From Luidia sarsii (lineage: Eukaryota > Echinodermata > Asteroidea > Paxillosida > Luidiidae), in contig OX465115.1 of the NCBI GenBank assembly GCA_949987565.1, forward strand, positions 11,752,520 to 11,816,519: a stretch of DNA of 64,000 nt. Direction: 5' to 3'. Below the pieces are notes generated by a model that worked only from the letters and a program-made list of their open reading frames with translations, did not search any database and was not told the DNA's origin. This document shows, piece after piece, positions 36,501-45,984 of the stretch. How positions within the stretch are numbered: the first letter of the stretch is position 1; each line of letters begins with the position of its first letter. Made by a program: the position numbers and the translations under genes.

Positions 36501-39500
36501 TGTTTACAATAATTACGTAGAATACAAATGTTTTAGCTCCTTGACGAAGCTATTCAAACTTGTTTGATTCGGGGATTTCATATGAGGCAGTTAACTATTC
36601 CAGGTTTGGGCACCTCTAAAATGAAACGTTCTTTTTCTCAGCTATTAGGGCCGTTTGTTCTATCTCGGTCTGTGTTTTGTTTGACACCGGGGTCACTTTT
36701 CTATCCCTCTCTCTGTTGTTTCAGTCAATGTCTTTGGGCACAGCAGCTGTATGGGGTGGAGCCAACACAAATGCTGCCCTGAGCTGGGGCAGCGATGGCA
36801 CCAGTGTGTGGGGGGACCCCAAGCCCAAGACAGCCTCTCAGCCCTCGGGTTTCTGGGATGAGGCCGTCGCCAACAACAACACAGGAGGAATGAAGGCCCA
36901 AAGGTAGGACTTCCTCTTTGCAGTGTGTCCTTCCCTTTGGTTTCTCATGTGTGTATCTTTCAGTGTGTAGCTTTTTTTTTTTATAATTTTCAGATTTTTC
37001 AGATTGATGTTGAACTATAGGCACAGATGCTTCAAAGTGGCCTTTCATTGCATGTCAGTCTGGAAATATCTTGGAAAAGCAACATACAGGAGATTCTATT
37101 TTAGTTGAATAATTTAGGACCTGAGATTGCCATCACATAGGAGAAATCATACATTGATTTGTTGCTGAACTACAACTGGTTACAATACGCATTACGATTA
37201 CAATGATTCGTGGTTATTCTTATCACGTTTGACTATGTCCATGCCGTGATCTTGTCAGGTCCACTGTGGAGGCCAGTGTAGGTCACTCTGTCGTTAAGAT
37301 TGGTCGAGAAATCAGGCCTTCTGTCTCGCTACAACTTTCAGAACACTTCAGTCAACAAGCTATTTGCAATGTGTTTGTAAATGCGTCGTCTTTGGCTTGT
37401 CCTTGATTGGTGGTGAGTATGGTTTGCCGTCTTTTGAGAATTTTTTTCAAGTTTTCTTGTCTTCGTTCACAGCACAAACACCAACTTCCCGTCGCTACGG
37501 AGCAGCACGCAGTCAGCCCCTATGCAACGGCAACAGGCCAGTAACTCCAACGCCAAATCCCGCGTGGCCAAGGAAGAGGTAAGAGAATAACCAGCCAATA
37601 CCGGTGTGGCAGTCTAAAATGGGTGGCATGATCAAATGGGTGGGCTGCCATATAATGGGCAATCAGGTTAGCGTAAAGGGCGCCCGCACGCGCTCAGTTC
37701 ACCCACCCATCTTAGCACGCTGCCTATTTCCCCTATTTCAGCAGGTTCTCGCTACGTGCTCAGATGGGTGGTGACGTCACCCACCCATTTTAGCATGGCC
37801 ACCAACTTGAGATCGTGACACCGGGACAATTCACAATAGTGCGCCCTCACAAGTGTGGTCAACGTGTGGCCCAATCACAATGCGCAGAATCCGTCAACCC
37901 TTTCCCAGACGTGCATTGGGTCGACTGATTCCGAGCACGCGATTGGTTAACGTGTTGCAAACTCACTAGGGCGCACTATTGTGGATCGCCTGAATTGTAG
38001 TCAGCCAAACCAGTCACATGACACACGTCCACCAACCAGACAGAACTCAGCTGTGACTGATAGCTATTGCCCAGTCTAGCAGTGATAAACTTTGAAGCAA
38101 ACAGCTAGGCTCCTTTGTTGTATTGATCGTGTCCATACTACACTTTATTTAGTGTAGAGGCCAACAGAAAAATTACCTGGCATTTCAAAATAGGGTAGGT
38201 AGGTAGGATTTTTTTTTTTTTTTTGGAGGGGGGGGCAATTTATTTGTGTACAATCACATGGAGGCATCTGCATGTGGTCAAGCCTTAAGGGTAATAATAA
38301 AACGATCAAATTACACATTGAATTTTTATCATCATTGTTTCCCGATATAAAATTTAGGGTCACAGGCTAGAAATAGGGTTGGTCGGGTAACCAGAAGCTG
38401 AACTTTTGTCCCTTTTTTTTGGCCAGACCATTTGATTTGGTAACAGTTTGCGAAATGATAATCATTGGTGAAAGAGCTGCACTACCATCCTTGCAAGGCA
38501 GACAGCTCAGTAGTTGTCCATCATATGCTCCTGCATGTAGACTGATTCCTCACTTTTGTCTCACTGGACAGGAGAATGTTCGGAAGTTGTTCCAGAACAG
38601 CTCAGCATCAGATGAGTTCACACAGTGGTGTGAATACATGCTACAGGGACTAGCCACATCTGTGGACAGTAAGTGAATCAAGAAGTTGGCAACATCAAAA
38701 CAAACACCACCACCACCAACAACAACAAAGAACTGCAAGAATGACAACAATAGCAGCAGCAGCAGCAGCAGAAACAACAGCAACATCGACAACAAAATCA
38801 AGTTCATTAATAGCATCAACCAATACAACAAGAGTAATAAAAGTAACAGCAAGAACAACATTACCAAGAACAGCAACAACAGAAGGAATAAGAACAGCAT
38901 CAACAACAGCAACTGTAATAAACCGCATGACGTTAACTGTCAATGCACGAACAGTAACATCAACGATAAGAACAGCAACTGCAATAGCAGCGGCATCACA
39001 GCAGCAACAACTCTAATTACAAGTACTGTAAGCATAACTCTGTTATGTTCTTTTCCTCCTCTGCCTTGCCTCATCCCTCCTCATCCCACCCCACCCCATC
39101 CCTCCTCATCTCACCACATCTCACCCCACCCCACCCCACCCCACCCCACCCAACCCCACAACACCCCACCCGACCCTACCCCACCTCCCATCCCCAGTCC
39201 CAACGTTCATATCATTCCTGCAAGACGTGGAGTCCCCGTATGAGGTGCACGACTATGTCAAGATGTACCTGGGAGAGACGCGGGAGAGTTCGGACTTTGC
39301 CCGCCAGTTTCTGGAGCGACGCAGCCACTACAAGGAGAAGCAGCGCAAACAGCAGGAGATGGTGAGTAGCGCTGCCGAACCTCTTCCTTCCAAAAGAGCA
39401 CCATTCAAACCAGCGTGTCTTGCACGGTGGTCACCCAAGCTTACGGTGACACCATGTGTGCAACAGGACTTCCCCTGCGTGGCACGGCTCCCACCTCACC

Positions 39501-40545
39501 ACCACCCCACCGGTGGGGGGTATTGTCCACATCCAAGGGCTGGATAGCTCGGGTGGTAGCGGTCCCGGTCCCGGTCCGGTCAAATTCTCTTTGTCATTTT
39601 CCTGAAAGAATTTGTTTGAGGAATTGTCTTCTTGAGCTTCCCGTGTGATGCACAACACTAGATCTTGGTTCCTTTTGGAAAATGCCCATTGATGAGCAGG
39701 CCTCCAAACTATGCCCTTTTTCCAAGCTACTTGTCTACTTGTCCTATACAAACTGCAGACGTGTCCTTTCACATATTCTTCCTCTGTCATTGTGCTTTTT
39801 CTAATAACCATTCTGTGCAAGGGTGCCTGGTTCTGGGAACCTGAGGCGGAGTAGCCCATTGTGTACGCATGCTTGCTGGGGTACATTGCTTCACGCAGCT
39901 GCCACCTTGGCCGCGTAACAGAAGGGACACTGTAGCCAGTGGTGCCCTTGCATGAAGTGGTTGTCAACGATTCCATGTGCCTGTAGAATCTGAGAATCTC
40001 TGTATGCGTACATTGCTGTCTGTGATAATGTTTGTGTCTCCACACCTTGACTGTTAAGCGCTGTGCTTGTCACCCCTTTGCTGTTGTCAGATGGTGGGGG
40101 TGGGCCCATTGCCGGGGCTGGAAATCCGATGACGTCCATCGCAACCACAGGCCTGAATTCCGACCGGACCACCCAACCCAATCAACCAACCAACCAACCA
40201 ACCAACCAACCACACATCCAACCAACCTCACCCACCCAACCACACACCACTCTGTGTCTTCTGTCTGTTTGGTAGGGCAACACCTGGGGAGGAGGAGGAG
40301 GGGGCAGTGGTGGTAGCGGGGGCGGCGGCGGCAGTTCAACCTCGCCCCCGGACGCCTCGGCCCGGCCCCAGGAGTGGGAGGAGGCGGAGCCCGGTCACCA
40401 CGGCAACAACGGCATCCCCGGCGCCGGTGGCAACAACGGGAAGAAGAAGAAGCGCATGCAGCGTGTGGACCGCAGCATCCTGGGCTTTAGTGTCAACACG
40501 GCTGGCCGCATCAACATGGGCGAAATAGAGAGCTTGGACGAGTGA
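15542..40545 (+). CDS. GIGYF: GIGYF (GRB10-interacting GYF protein), complete 23-exon gene
   Basis: This is the invertebrate counterpart of vertebrate GIGYF1/GIGYF2, cytoplasmic scaffolds that pair with the cap-binding protein 4EHP (EIF4E2) to repress translation and promote mRNA decay. Coding exons: 15542-15904, 16378-16483, 17445-17550, 18513-18751, 19818-20041, 21039-21111, 21497-22083, 22463-22610, 23652-23818, 24197-24465, 26154-26503, 27619-27674, 29108-29274, 30724-31113, 31600-31690, 32062-32178, 33435-33553, 34496-34604, 36725-36903, 37473-37578, 38572-38668, 39198-39361, 40276-40545. All have AG/GT borders and the phases chain into 4,497 nt (1,498 aa). Order in the protein: N-terminal [15 protein letters not shown], 4EHP-binding motif (residues 75-83), RG-rich and acidic region, GYF domain (about 604-660), polyQ segments, a long charged helix (about 897-1150), the C-terminal [10 protein letters not shown] block and the terminal LGFSVN...MGEIESLDE. 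Human GIGYF2 is about 1,300 aa; the extra length is mostly Q-, A- and G-rich. The C-terminus resembles GIGYF2 more than GIGYF1, but one pro-orthologue is likely. Confidence 0.96.
16545..17390. repeat. CAGA-rich imperfect array in GIGYF intron 2
   Basis: CAGA/CAGAGA/CAGACAGA units over about 850 bp. It ends about 50 bp before the exon 3 acceptor. Confidence 0.93.
18790..19270. repeat. Three diverged direct repeats in GIGYF intron 4
   Basis: aatcattgatggcgttactg, aatcattgatggcattactg and aataattgatggcattaccg each head a segment of about 190 bp with a shared order of short blocks. Confidence 0.6.
19443..19540 (+). repeat. AGGATCGAAACGTC hairpin repeat, complete-looking copy
   Basis: Starts cctttgagaaa, then hairpin GGTCCT-GCT-AGGATC, GAAACGTCAGGCCCACTAAA, and ends gtcagtaagcagtttgcaac. 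The same ending recurs near 48400, 57660 and 63780, so it marks one interspersed family. Confidence 0.85.
20140..20965 (+). repeat. ~76-bp minisatellite in GIGYF intron 5
   Basis: About ten to eleven tandem copies built on actagaccaatgggcactgg, accagtggacccagtccagt and ggcagactccatgaacc. Confidence 0.92.
21298..21430 (-). mobile_element. tRNA-derived SINE with inverted tail
   Basis: The reverse strand of 21312-21383 reads ggctggatagctcagatgg (A box), an anticodon-like arm and gggttcaagtcc (B box). A forward tail (ggtccagtcaaagttttctt) follows at once, giving an inverted pair. It sits within 70 bp of the acceptor of GIGYF exon 7. Confidence 0.7.
22463..23818 (+). other. GIGYF: GYF-domain exons 8 and 9 of GIGYF
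   Basis: Exon 8 (22463-22610) ends in [11 protein letters not shown] and exon 9 (23652-23818) continues [17 protein letters not shown], the diagnostic GP[F/Y]...M..W...GYF signature. LLVKRGCDE and [13 protein letters not shown] follow. GYF domains bind proline-rich PPG-phi ligands, and in GIGYF this pocket recruits partners such as TNRC6 and ZNF598. The phase-1 intron between the two exons consists almost entirely of a CCCCTT array that runs up to the exon 9 acceptor. Confidence 0.95.
22738..23640. repeat. (CCCCTT)n array, about 900 bp
   Basis: CCCCTT hexamers with CCCCTA and CCCTTT variants and two near-identical sub-blocks containing cctgttacccttcccctacc. The array reaches to within about 12 bp of the exon 9 acceptor. 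The opposite strand is G-rich and could form quadruplexes. Confidence 0.97.
25141..25509 (+). mobile_element. TTAA-type MITE, diverged copy in GIGYF intron 10
   Basis: AGCCTCTACGCAACATTGGT start, near-complementary end, left TTAA (25137-25140) intact, right flank TATA. Confidence 0.88.
25856..26034. mobile_element. 179-bp pogo/Tigger-like MITE in GIGYF intron 10
   Basis: Ends CAGTGGAACGTCG and CGACGTTCCACTG flank ATAACGAAC-like subterminal blocks. This end sequence is typical of pogo/Tigger elements, which target TA; TA follows the right end. Confidence 0.7.
27862..28291. mobile_element. CAGGCATGCAA MITE, copy 1, GIGYF intron 12
   Basis: Termini CAGGCATGCAA and TTGCATGCCTG, subterminal GCGGATCCGCGG palindrome and an internal GGGCCCTTAAGCGGGCCC block. 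Flanks GACAAA and GACAAC suggest a 6-bp target duplication. Confidence 0.82.
29436..30590. repeat. 30-bp minisatellite in GIGYF intron 13, about 38 copies
   Basis: The monomer is gatgaccaaatccacacatc followed by caccccattt. The main variants are gatgatcc for gatgacca and a few C/T and A/G changes. Because 30 is a multiple of 3, open frames of about 400 codons run along both strands; they encode decapeptide repeats and are not separate genes. Confidence 0.97.
32200..32790. repeat. CTCTTC-rich pyrimidine array in GIGYF intron 16
   Basis: CCTCTT/CTCTTC hexamers for about 580 bp on this strand. Phe/Leu or Lys/Arg-rich open frames are artefacts. Confidence 0.95.
33591..33994. mobile_element. CAGGCATGCAA MITE, copy 2, GIGYF intron 17
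   Basis: Same family as 27862-28291. The 6-bp duplication TAGATT is perfect (33585-33590 and 33995-34000). It begins 37 bp after the exon 17 donor junction. Confidence 0.88.
35388..35870 (+). repeat. ~160-bp tandem repeat, three copies, GIGYF intron 18
   Basis: Each copy begins near ctcctttctaaccctcgtcc and contains ctactcaacccgataccaac and tccatccttctccccc. The third copy is the most diverged. Confidence 0.92.
35925..36160. mobile_element. Inverted pair of tRNA-derived SINEs, GIGYF intron 18
   Basis: The reverse strand of about 35948-36022 reads ggctgtatagctcggatgg and gggttcaaatcc (A and B boxes). A forward partial copy at 36066-36150 carries accagaggtcttgggttc and the ccagtcaaagtttt tail. 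Confidence 0.72.
37832..37983. mobile_element. 152-bp inverted-repeat element, GIGYF intron 20
   Basis: CACAATAGTGCGCCCT (37832-37847) and its perfect complement (37968-37983). No clear target duplication. Confidence 0.65.
38572..40545 (+). other. GIGYF: GIGYF C-terminal exons 21-23
   Basis: Exon 21 encodes [18 protein letters not shown]. Exon 22 encodes [20 protein letters not shown] and then FARQFLERR. Exon 23 (40276-40545) encodes a Gly-rich stretch, KKKKR and the terminal [20 protein letters not shown] before the TGA at 40543-40545. These are the most conserved C-terminal blocks of the GIGYF family and they fix both the reading frame and the stop codon. Intron 21 is rich in CAA/CAG followed by CCCCA repeats. 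Confidence 0.93.
38690..39190. repeat. CAA/CAG-rich then CCCCA-rich stretch, GIGYF intron 21
   Basis: Imperfect aacaacagc and agcagcag triplets to about 39015, then ccacccca/cccatccc repeats that serve as the pyrimidine tract of the exon 22 acceptor. Confidence 0.85.
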
Positions 40546-43500
40546 CCCCTGGACCGATAGCCCTCTCCTCCTTCCATCCCCTCCTTCCCCCCGTCCCCCC
40601 TTATCATTACCCGCCCTACCCGCTGCCCCCCTGCCCCGCAACCCTCTACCATACGCCCACTCCCACACCAAACACTCCCAACAAGTTCAGCTCTGACCCG
40701 CACTCAACGGGACATGCCCCCAGGATACCCCAGGATACTCGAACCAGCGTCCACCATCTCCCTCACCAGTTGTTGGTGCCTTATTGCACATTTCCGAATC
40801 AAAACGTGTTACAATAACGGTAGTGACGGTAAGAGTTCAAACTATTAAGGAAAGGAATACGACTAACACTGATATCAACCTACTCAATACTGCAGCATGA
40901 GTTGTACATTCTTCTCAAGCCACGGAAGCTCGCAAGCTCTCAGTCCGATGGAAGGGAGCTGGGCTGTAGAAGAATTTAAGGTATTTTTTTACTTGGGTTG
41001 TGCTTGATTTTAATTTGGGCACTGTCCTCTCGTGGTTTTCTGGGCGACAGCTGATTTAGATCTGGCCCAATATTTTTGGTGTTTTTTTTCTATAAATCTT
41101 CAAGAGATGGTCCTATTTTGTCGAGGCGTTGAATCTCCTTTGTGCTCATCAGATGCTGAAGCTTTGGGTTCCAAAATCTTGTTCCCCCCCCCCAAAGAAA
41201 ATTTGGGGAAGCAACCAGCTTTCAAGATGTCACGATTAGGTCCGACCATTCTTGGGCCCCTGTTGAAATGAAACTGCAGCTGTCATGTGTAATCTATAAT
41301 TTGTCGCAATACTCCGACCCCGTCAGCCATGTCCACCCAGCATTAAGATTTCTGATGTGGCCAGTTTTCTTGTTTGGCAGTATCTTTGACAACATTAAGC
41401 ACAGGAAAACATACATTGTTGGGAGAAGTTAACTAAAATGGAAAAGATTATTTGGCAGCTTGAACATTGTCAATAGATAAACCCTTGAGATCCGTTCATT
41501 TTGTAACTTAATTAAACAAACTGGTTAGTTTGTACTTTTCTTGAGGCATTTTTTGGTTTAAATTTCAACACCCCTTGTTGATGTCTTTGTCAACAAAGAT
41601 GTCTTTTTATTTTGCCACAGAAACACATTTGAATCGGAGACACAATTTCTGGATTTCTGGTTTTGCATTGAGGGTTCACAATGTAAAAGATTTGCAGTGA
41701 CGCCATGTGCATGATTGCTTTTGCAAGTGATGTGTGGTTCTCAGCCAAACAAGTGACTTGTCATTTTAGGTTTTGTGGGCTCTGCTCTGCATTAGGAGAC
41801 TGCTGGATTGCAATGAGTATGGCAAGACTTGACCAAGCTACCAAGGCACTGGAGCACGGCAAGGCTTGGCCATGCTATCAAGGCACTGGAGCATGGCAAG
41901 GCTTGACCAAGCTACCAAGGCATTGGTGCATGGCAAGGCTTGACCAAGCTACCAAGGCATTGGAGCATGACAAGGCTTGGCCAAGCTACCAAGGCACTGG
42001 AACATGACAAGGCTTGGCCAAGCTACCAAGGCACTGGAGTATGGTAAGACTTGGCCAAGCTACCAAGGCACTGGAGCATGGCAAGGCTTGGCCAAGCTAC
42101 CAAGGCACTGGAGCATGACAAGGCTTGGCCAAGCTACCAAGGCACTGGAGTATGGTAAGACTTGGCCAAGCTACCAAGGCACTGGAGCATGGCAAGGCTT
42201 GGCCAAGCTACCAATGCACTGGTGCATGGCAATGCTTGGCCAAGCTACCAAGGCACTGGTGCATGGCAATGCTTGGCCAAGCTATCAAGGGTGCATGGCA
42301 ATGCTTGACCAAGCTACCAAGGCACTGGAGCACGGCAAGGCTTGACCAAGCTACAAAGGCACTGGTGCATGGCAAGGCTTGACCAAGCTACCAAGGCACA
42401 TGGTTTCACTGGAAACCTGTCAAGCACTTTCCTATTACAGTAACCTGTATCAAAACAATTACTTGATGCAAAGAATATTGTAGGAATCATTTTGATTTGC
42501 TTTTGTTTGGATGCATGCAGGACAATTTCCATCACCCTCTCTTTGGGCAGCATGAAGTCACACGACCCACTGGTGTATTTTCCAATAGAAAAACTAACCA
42601 AAAACAAGTACGAATATACCTGCTGTTCTACCATACGAGCCATCGCAACTCAATTGGTAGATTCAATGCTTGCTGAAGTATATGCAGGTATAGATTAAAA
42701 AAAATCCTCAAACAAAATGTAAAAGCTTGATGGTGTACATAGAGTGGAATTGTGTGGCCTCATACTGCCCTGCGGTGAATCTGGACAAACTTTATGACTT
42801 ATTCAGAGTTTACATGGGGGTGGTGCCTGTGATGAATAATTAATGAAGGTATTTTTTGTCTTTAAAGATGTCTTGGCTTACTTTGAAGTGACTTTCCATC
42901 CTCATTCAGTGTTCTGTATCCCCCTTTTATTCTCATTCCCTCCCCTATTCTTAACATGGTCTCATCCAAACGTAGCTCAATTTATATGCCAACCAAAGGA
43001 GCTTAAGATTGTCTTAAGAGGGGGGGGGGGCATCCTCACAATTTGGTATTCACATTTCGGGTCCTATGATGCTTTCTTGTGGCAGTTTTTCACATATATT
43101 GTCCCAACCTTTAGTCAAGAAATTAACCTGAGTGATATCCTTCGTGAAAAACTAAAAAGCGGATGAATTTACCAATTAAAGATTTTCTTCCAATTTTTTG
43201 CTTTCGTTTGGTTTTCTTTATTCTTTTGTTCGGCACCTGGAATTTAAACATGTTAAACCCTTTTTCATGGGAGAATTCACAGAGACAGTTTGTAATTGTT
43301 TTCCTCGGAAATCTTCATGGAATCACTTTGAATTTTTTTTATGAAAACGATTTTGTTGATGGAATGGTCACTTCGACGTTTTGAGTCCCCAACATCGGGC
43401 AGTCGTTTATTAATGCCAGTAGCTTGGGGGTTTGGGACCTGGATGTTACTATTGTATGTGTTTGGTTGAAATTTGGTCATAATGAGCAACCACAGTATTT

Positions 43501-43993
43501 TATATCAGTTGTCTCTGTCAAACTGCTGCCTTCTCTCCAGGTTCCATCCCGAATTGCCCTTACCCTGTGGTCATACTTTTCCCGGTTTTTTTATCCACCA
43601 AAAAGTGATAGGAGTGATATACAAAAAAAAAATGCGAAATGGCAGGGTTAGAAAGCGAAGCGTGCGGTTACCAACACGATCCCTTCAAATTATGAACATC
43701 TTTGATCATTTACACTCGCTGTTACAATCTGGTCCTTTGTGGAAATCTTAAGAAACAAAATGGTTGAACCATTTCCCGACGGACTGTTGGGTTGAGGCGA
43801 GAGTAGACAATTGCAAGAAACACTTTGATGTGTAGGTCTATTTACAACATTAATTTTTACAAGAGAGAAAAATGTTGTGCTGTTTCCTTTTTGTTTCCTT
43901 GGGAAAAAATACTGTTATTGAAGAAATGGACCAGTGGTCTGATGTTAAAAAGAAATGTACATGTACATAAACAAAAATTTAAGACGCATTAAA
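40546..43993 (+). other. Probable GIGYF 3' UTR
   Basis: No coding exon is recognisable after the stop. ATTAAA at 43988-43993 followed within about 25 nt by a GT-rich stretch (ttggttgtgtgaattgtgt) is a plausible poly(A) site, implying a 3' UTR of about 3.4 kb. Two TGTACATA sites (42734-42741 and 43962-43969) fit the Pumilio element TGTANATA. The segment also holds a 37-bp tandem repeat. No AATAAA closer to the stop was noticed, so the extent is uncertain. Confidence 0.35.
41812..42400 (+). repeat. 37-bp minisatellite downstream of GIGYF
   Basis: About 15 copies of accaaggcactggagcatgg followed by caaggcttggccaagct. It probably lies in the GIGYF 3' UTR. Confidence 0.93.
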
Positions 43994-44734
43994 GTCAAAC
44001 ACTTTGAAGAATTGGTTGTGTGAATTGTGTCAGTACTTTATTATGCTGTAGGTAAAACAGTCCGAAAAGTCGCAATCACTATGTGTCGTCACTGAACTGC
44101 CGCCGCCAGGTATACAACTAATATTATTGTCATGGCAATTAAGTTCACACGTGGGCGTGGCGGTGTCTTCTGATGAGTGCTGGTATTGTAGACTGGACGT
44201 CGTATTCGGGTCGTACAGTACGCGTTCAGTACATGTGCAGGCTGCAGAACTGTACACGTACAGTACATGGACATGTACAAACACGTACATGGACACCGAC
44301 ATGGACATGGACACGGACATGGACATGGACGACATGGACATGGACATGTAGATGTAGGACTACTGTCTACTGAGCTGTAGTTGGGTACTGTCACTTAGTG
44401 TCAGTGTCAGTATCATGTTACACCGTATAGGCCTACCCACGCTACGTGCTGTGCTTGGTACAGGTCAGGTACCCTAGCTTGTACCATTATAAATTGTTTG
44501 CGAATTTTGCTTCAGCCTAAATTTGTTCATGTGTGATGTGTGAGCCGTTTTACTAAGTAATAATTGATGGAACCGCTTGCCTAGAGTCCATGGCCGGGAC
44601 AGGCTAGAGCTCCAGCAACAGCCTAGCTAGACCGCAAGACCATGGGCTAGACTAGTCCGAGCATGGTCCAAGTAACTTAGACCCGACAAGTCACCCTTTT
44701 TTTATCGAATTTTGACATTTTGAAGGTTTGGTTG

Positions 44735-45090
44735 TCAGTCATTTGCCTAACAGCATATTGTGAGTTTCTGAGCGAAAGTGGATTTCGGTCAATGTTAAAT
44801 TATTTTGTCAGGCTGGAAGATTGGCTGGTTTCTGAAAGTCGGGGTAATAGCAAATTATATCCTCTGTAGAATTTTGTACTCTTTCAGATGATACCAAAAT
44901 TAATGGATTTTAGTCAAATTTGTAGTGTACAAATTGTTTTTCAATCAAGGAGTATTTCGGGTTGTCAGTCATTTGCTTAACAGCGTATTGTGAGTTTCTG
45001 AGCGAAAGTGGATTTTGATCGGCTGGATTCTGAAAGTCGGGGTAAGCAATATCCTCTATAGAATTTCGTACTCTTTCAGATGGTACAATT
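44735..45090 (+). repeat. Direct duplication, unit about 210 bp
   Basis: ggttgtcagtcatttgccta...gtgagtttctgagcgaaagtgg recurs as ggttgtcagtcatttgctta, and both units end near ctctttcagatg. Confidence 0.85.
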
Positions 45091-45094
45091 TTAA

Positions 45095-45448
45095 AGGCCC
45101 AATACAACATTGGTAAAGGTCAAAAGATTGCCACAGTTTGTGTGTTAAACCATTAAACATCCCCCAAAAACAGTCCTGCGAAGGTTTTTAGCTCAAATGC
45201 CGGTGATCTGAGAAAGTAGAAAAAGGTAAAAAACCGTCACGATTTTTGCACCATATTCTGTACTACTGTAGTGTAGTTTATGACTAATTGCGAGTATTTG
45301 TCGATGTTTGAGTGAAGATTTCTAGGGAAGTTCAGCATCCCAGACCGTAAGATTTCAACATGAGGATTCTATCATGACCATCTACAAACTGTGTAAATTA
45401 GAAGGAAATCTGTGGACATCATGTTTTCCGATCTTCCCAATGTTGGGC
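45095..45448 (+). mobile_element. Diverged relative of the TTAA-type MITE
   Basis: Begins aggcccaatacaacattgg after TTAA (45091-45094) and ends ccaatgttgggc. The internal order (caaaagattg, ctcaaatgccgg, gatcttccc) parallels the complete copies at low identity. Confidence 0.65.
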
Positions 45449-45984
45449 AAAAGGCGGCCATCTTGGATTTCAAATTGAAACTGTTATAATGTACATGTAT
45501 GCACGCAAATCAGTGACGTTTTGACAGGTCCGCGAGCACACTTACGTCATCGGTTTACGTGTTTACGTGTCAGTAATGCCGTTTCCAAATTAAAAATCCA
45601 AGATGGCCGCCTTTTGGCTCGTCGCACGGGAGAGAATGTTCTCGATCAAATGAGGGGAAATTTCTCCTTTTTCCCCAAACGTGAGTAATACAAATGGCCA
45701 TTATTGAAATCTGTGATTCTCACTAAATCCAAAAATGGGAACATAGGACGGTAATACGGGTGTTTTCGGCGGTAAATCTCGGGGTTTCGGTCGGGTAGTT
45801 TTTCGGTCAAAATGTTTTGGCGGTTTGTACACACCAGCCGGGTTGGGACTCGGTACGGCTTGGACCCTACACTACAGTCACCCGAATCTCAAATTTTCAA
45901 AATTCGATGAAAAAAAAGGGTAGACTTGTCGGGTCCAAGTTACTCGGACTAGGGTCGAGCAGCAATCGGAGACGCGCAGACGAT

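Larger units (their letters stand above)
44653..45951. mobile_element. 1.3-kb element with TAGTCCGAG termini, upstream of DUF3504-A
   Basis: The left end (tagtccgag..., acccgacaagtcaccc) and the right end (gggtagacttgtcgggtcc, ...ctcggacta) are inverted relatives of the 149-bp MITE at 46543-46691. Between them lie a tandem duplication and a diverged TTAA-MITE. No ORF. No clean target duplication, so two independent solo ends remain possible. Confidence 0.5.

Noticed and set aside
39431..40045. 204-codon open frame on the minus strand in GIGYF intron 22
   Set aside because: No recognisable family, no repeat explanation, but also no splice, promoter or conservation evidence.
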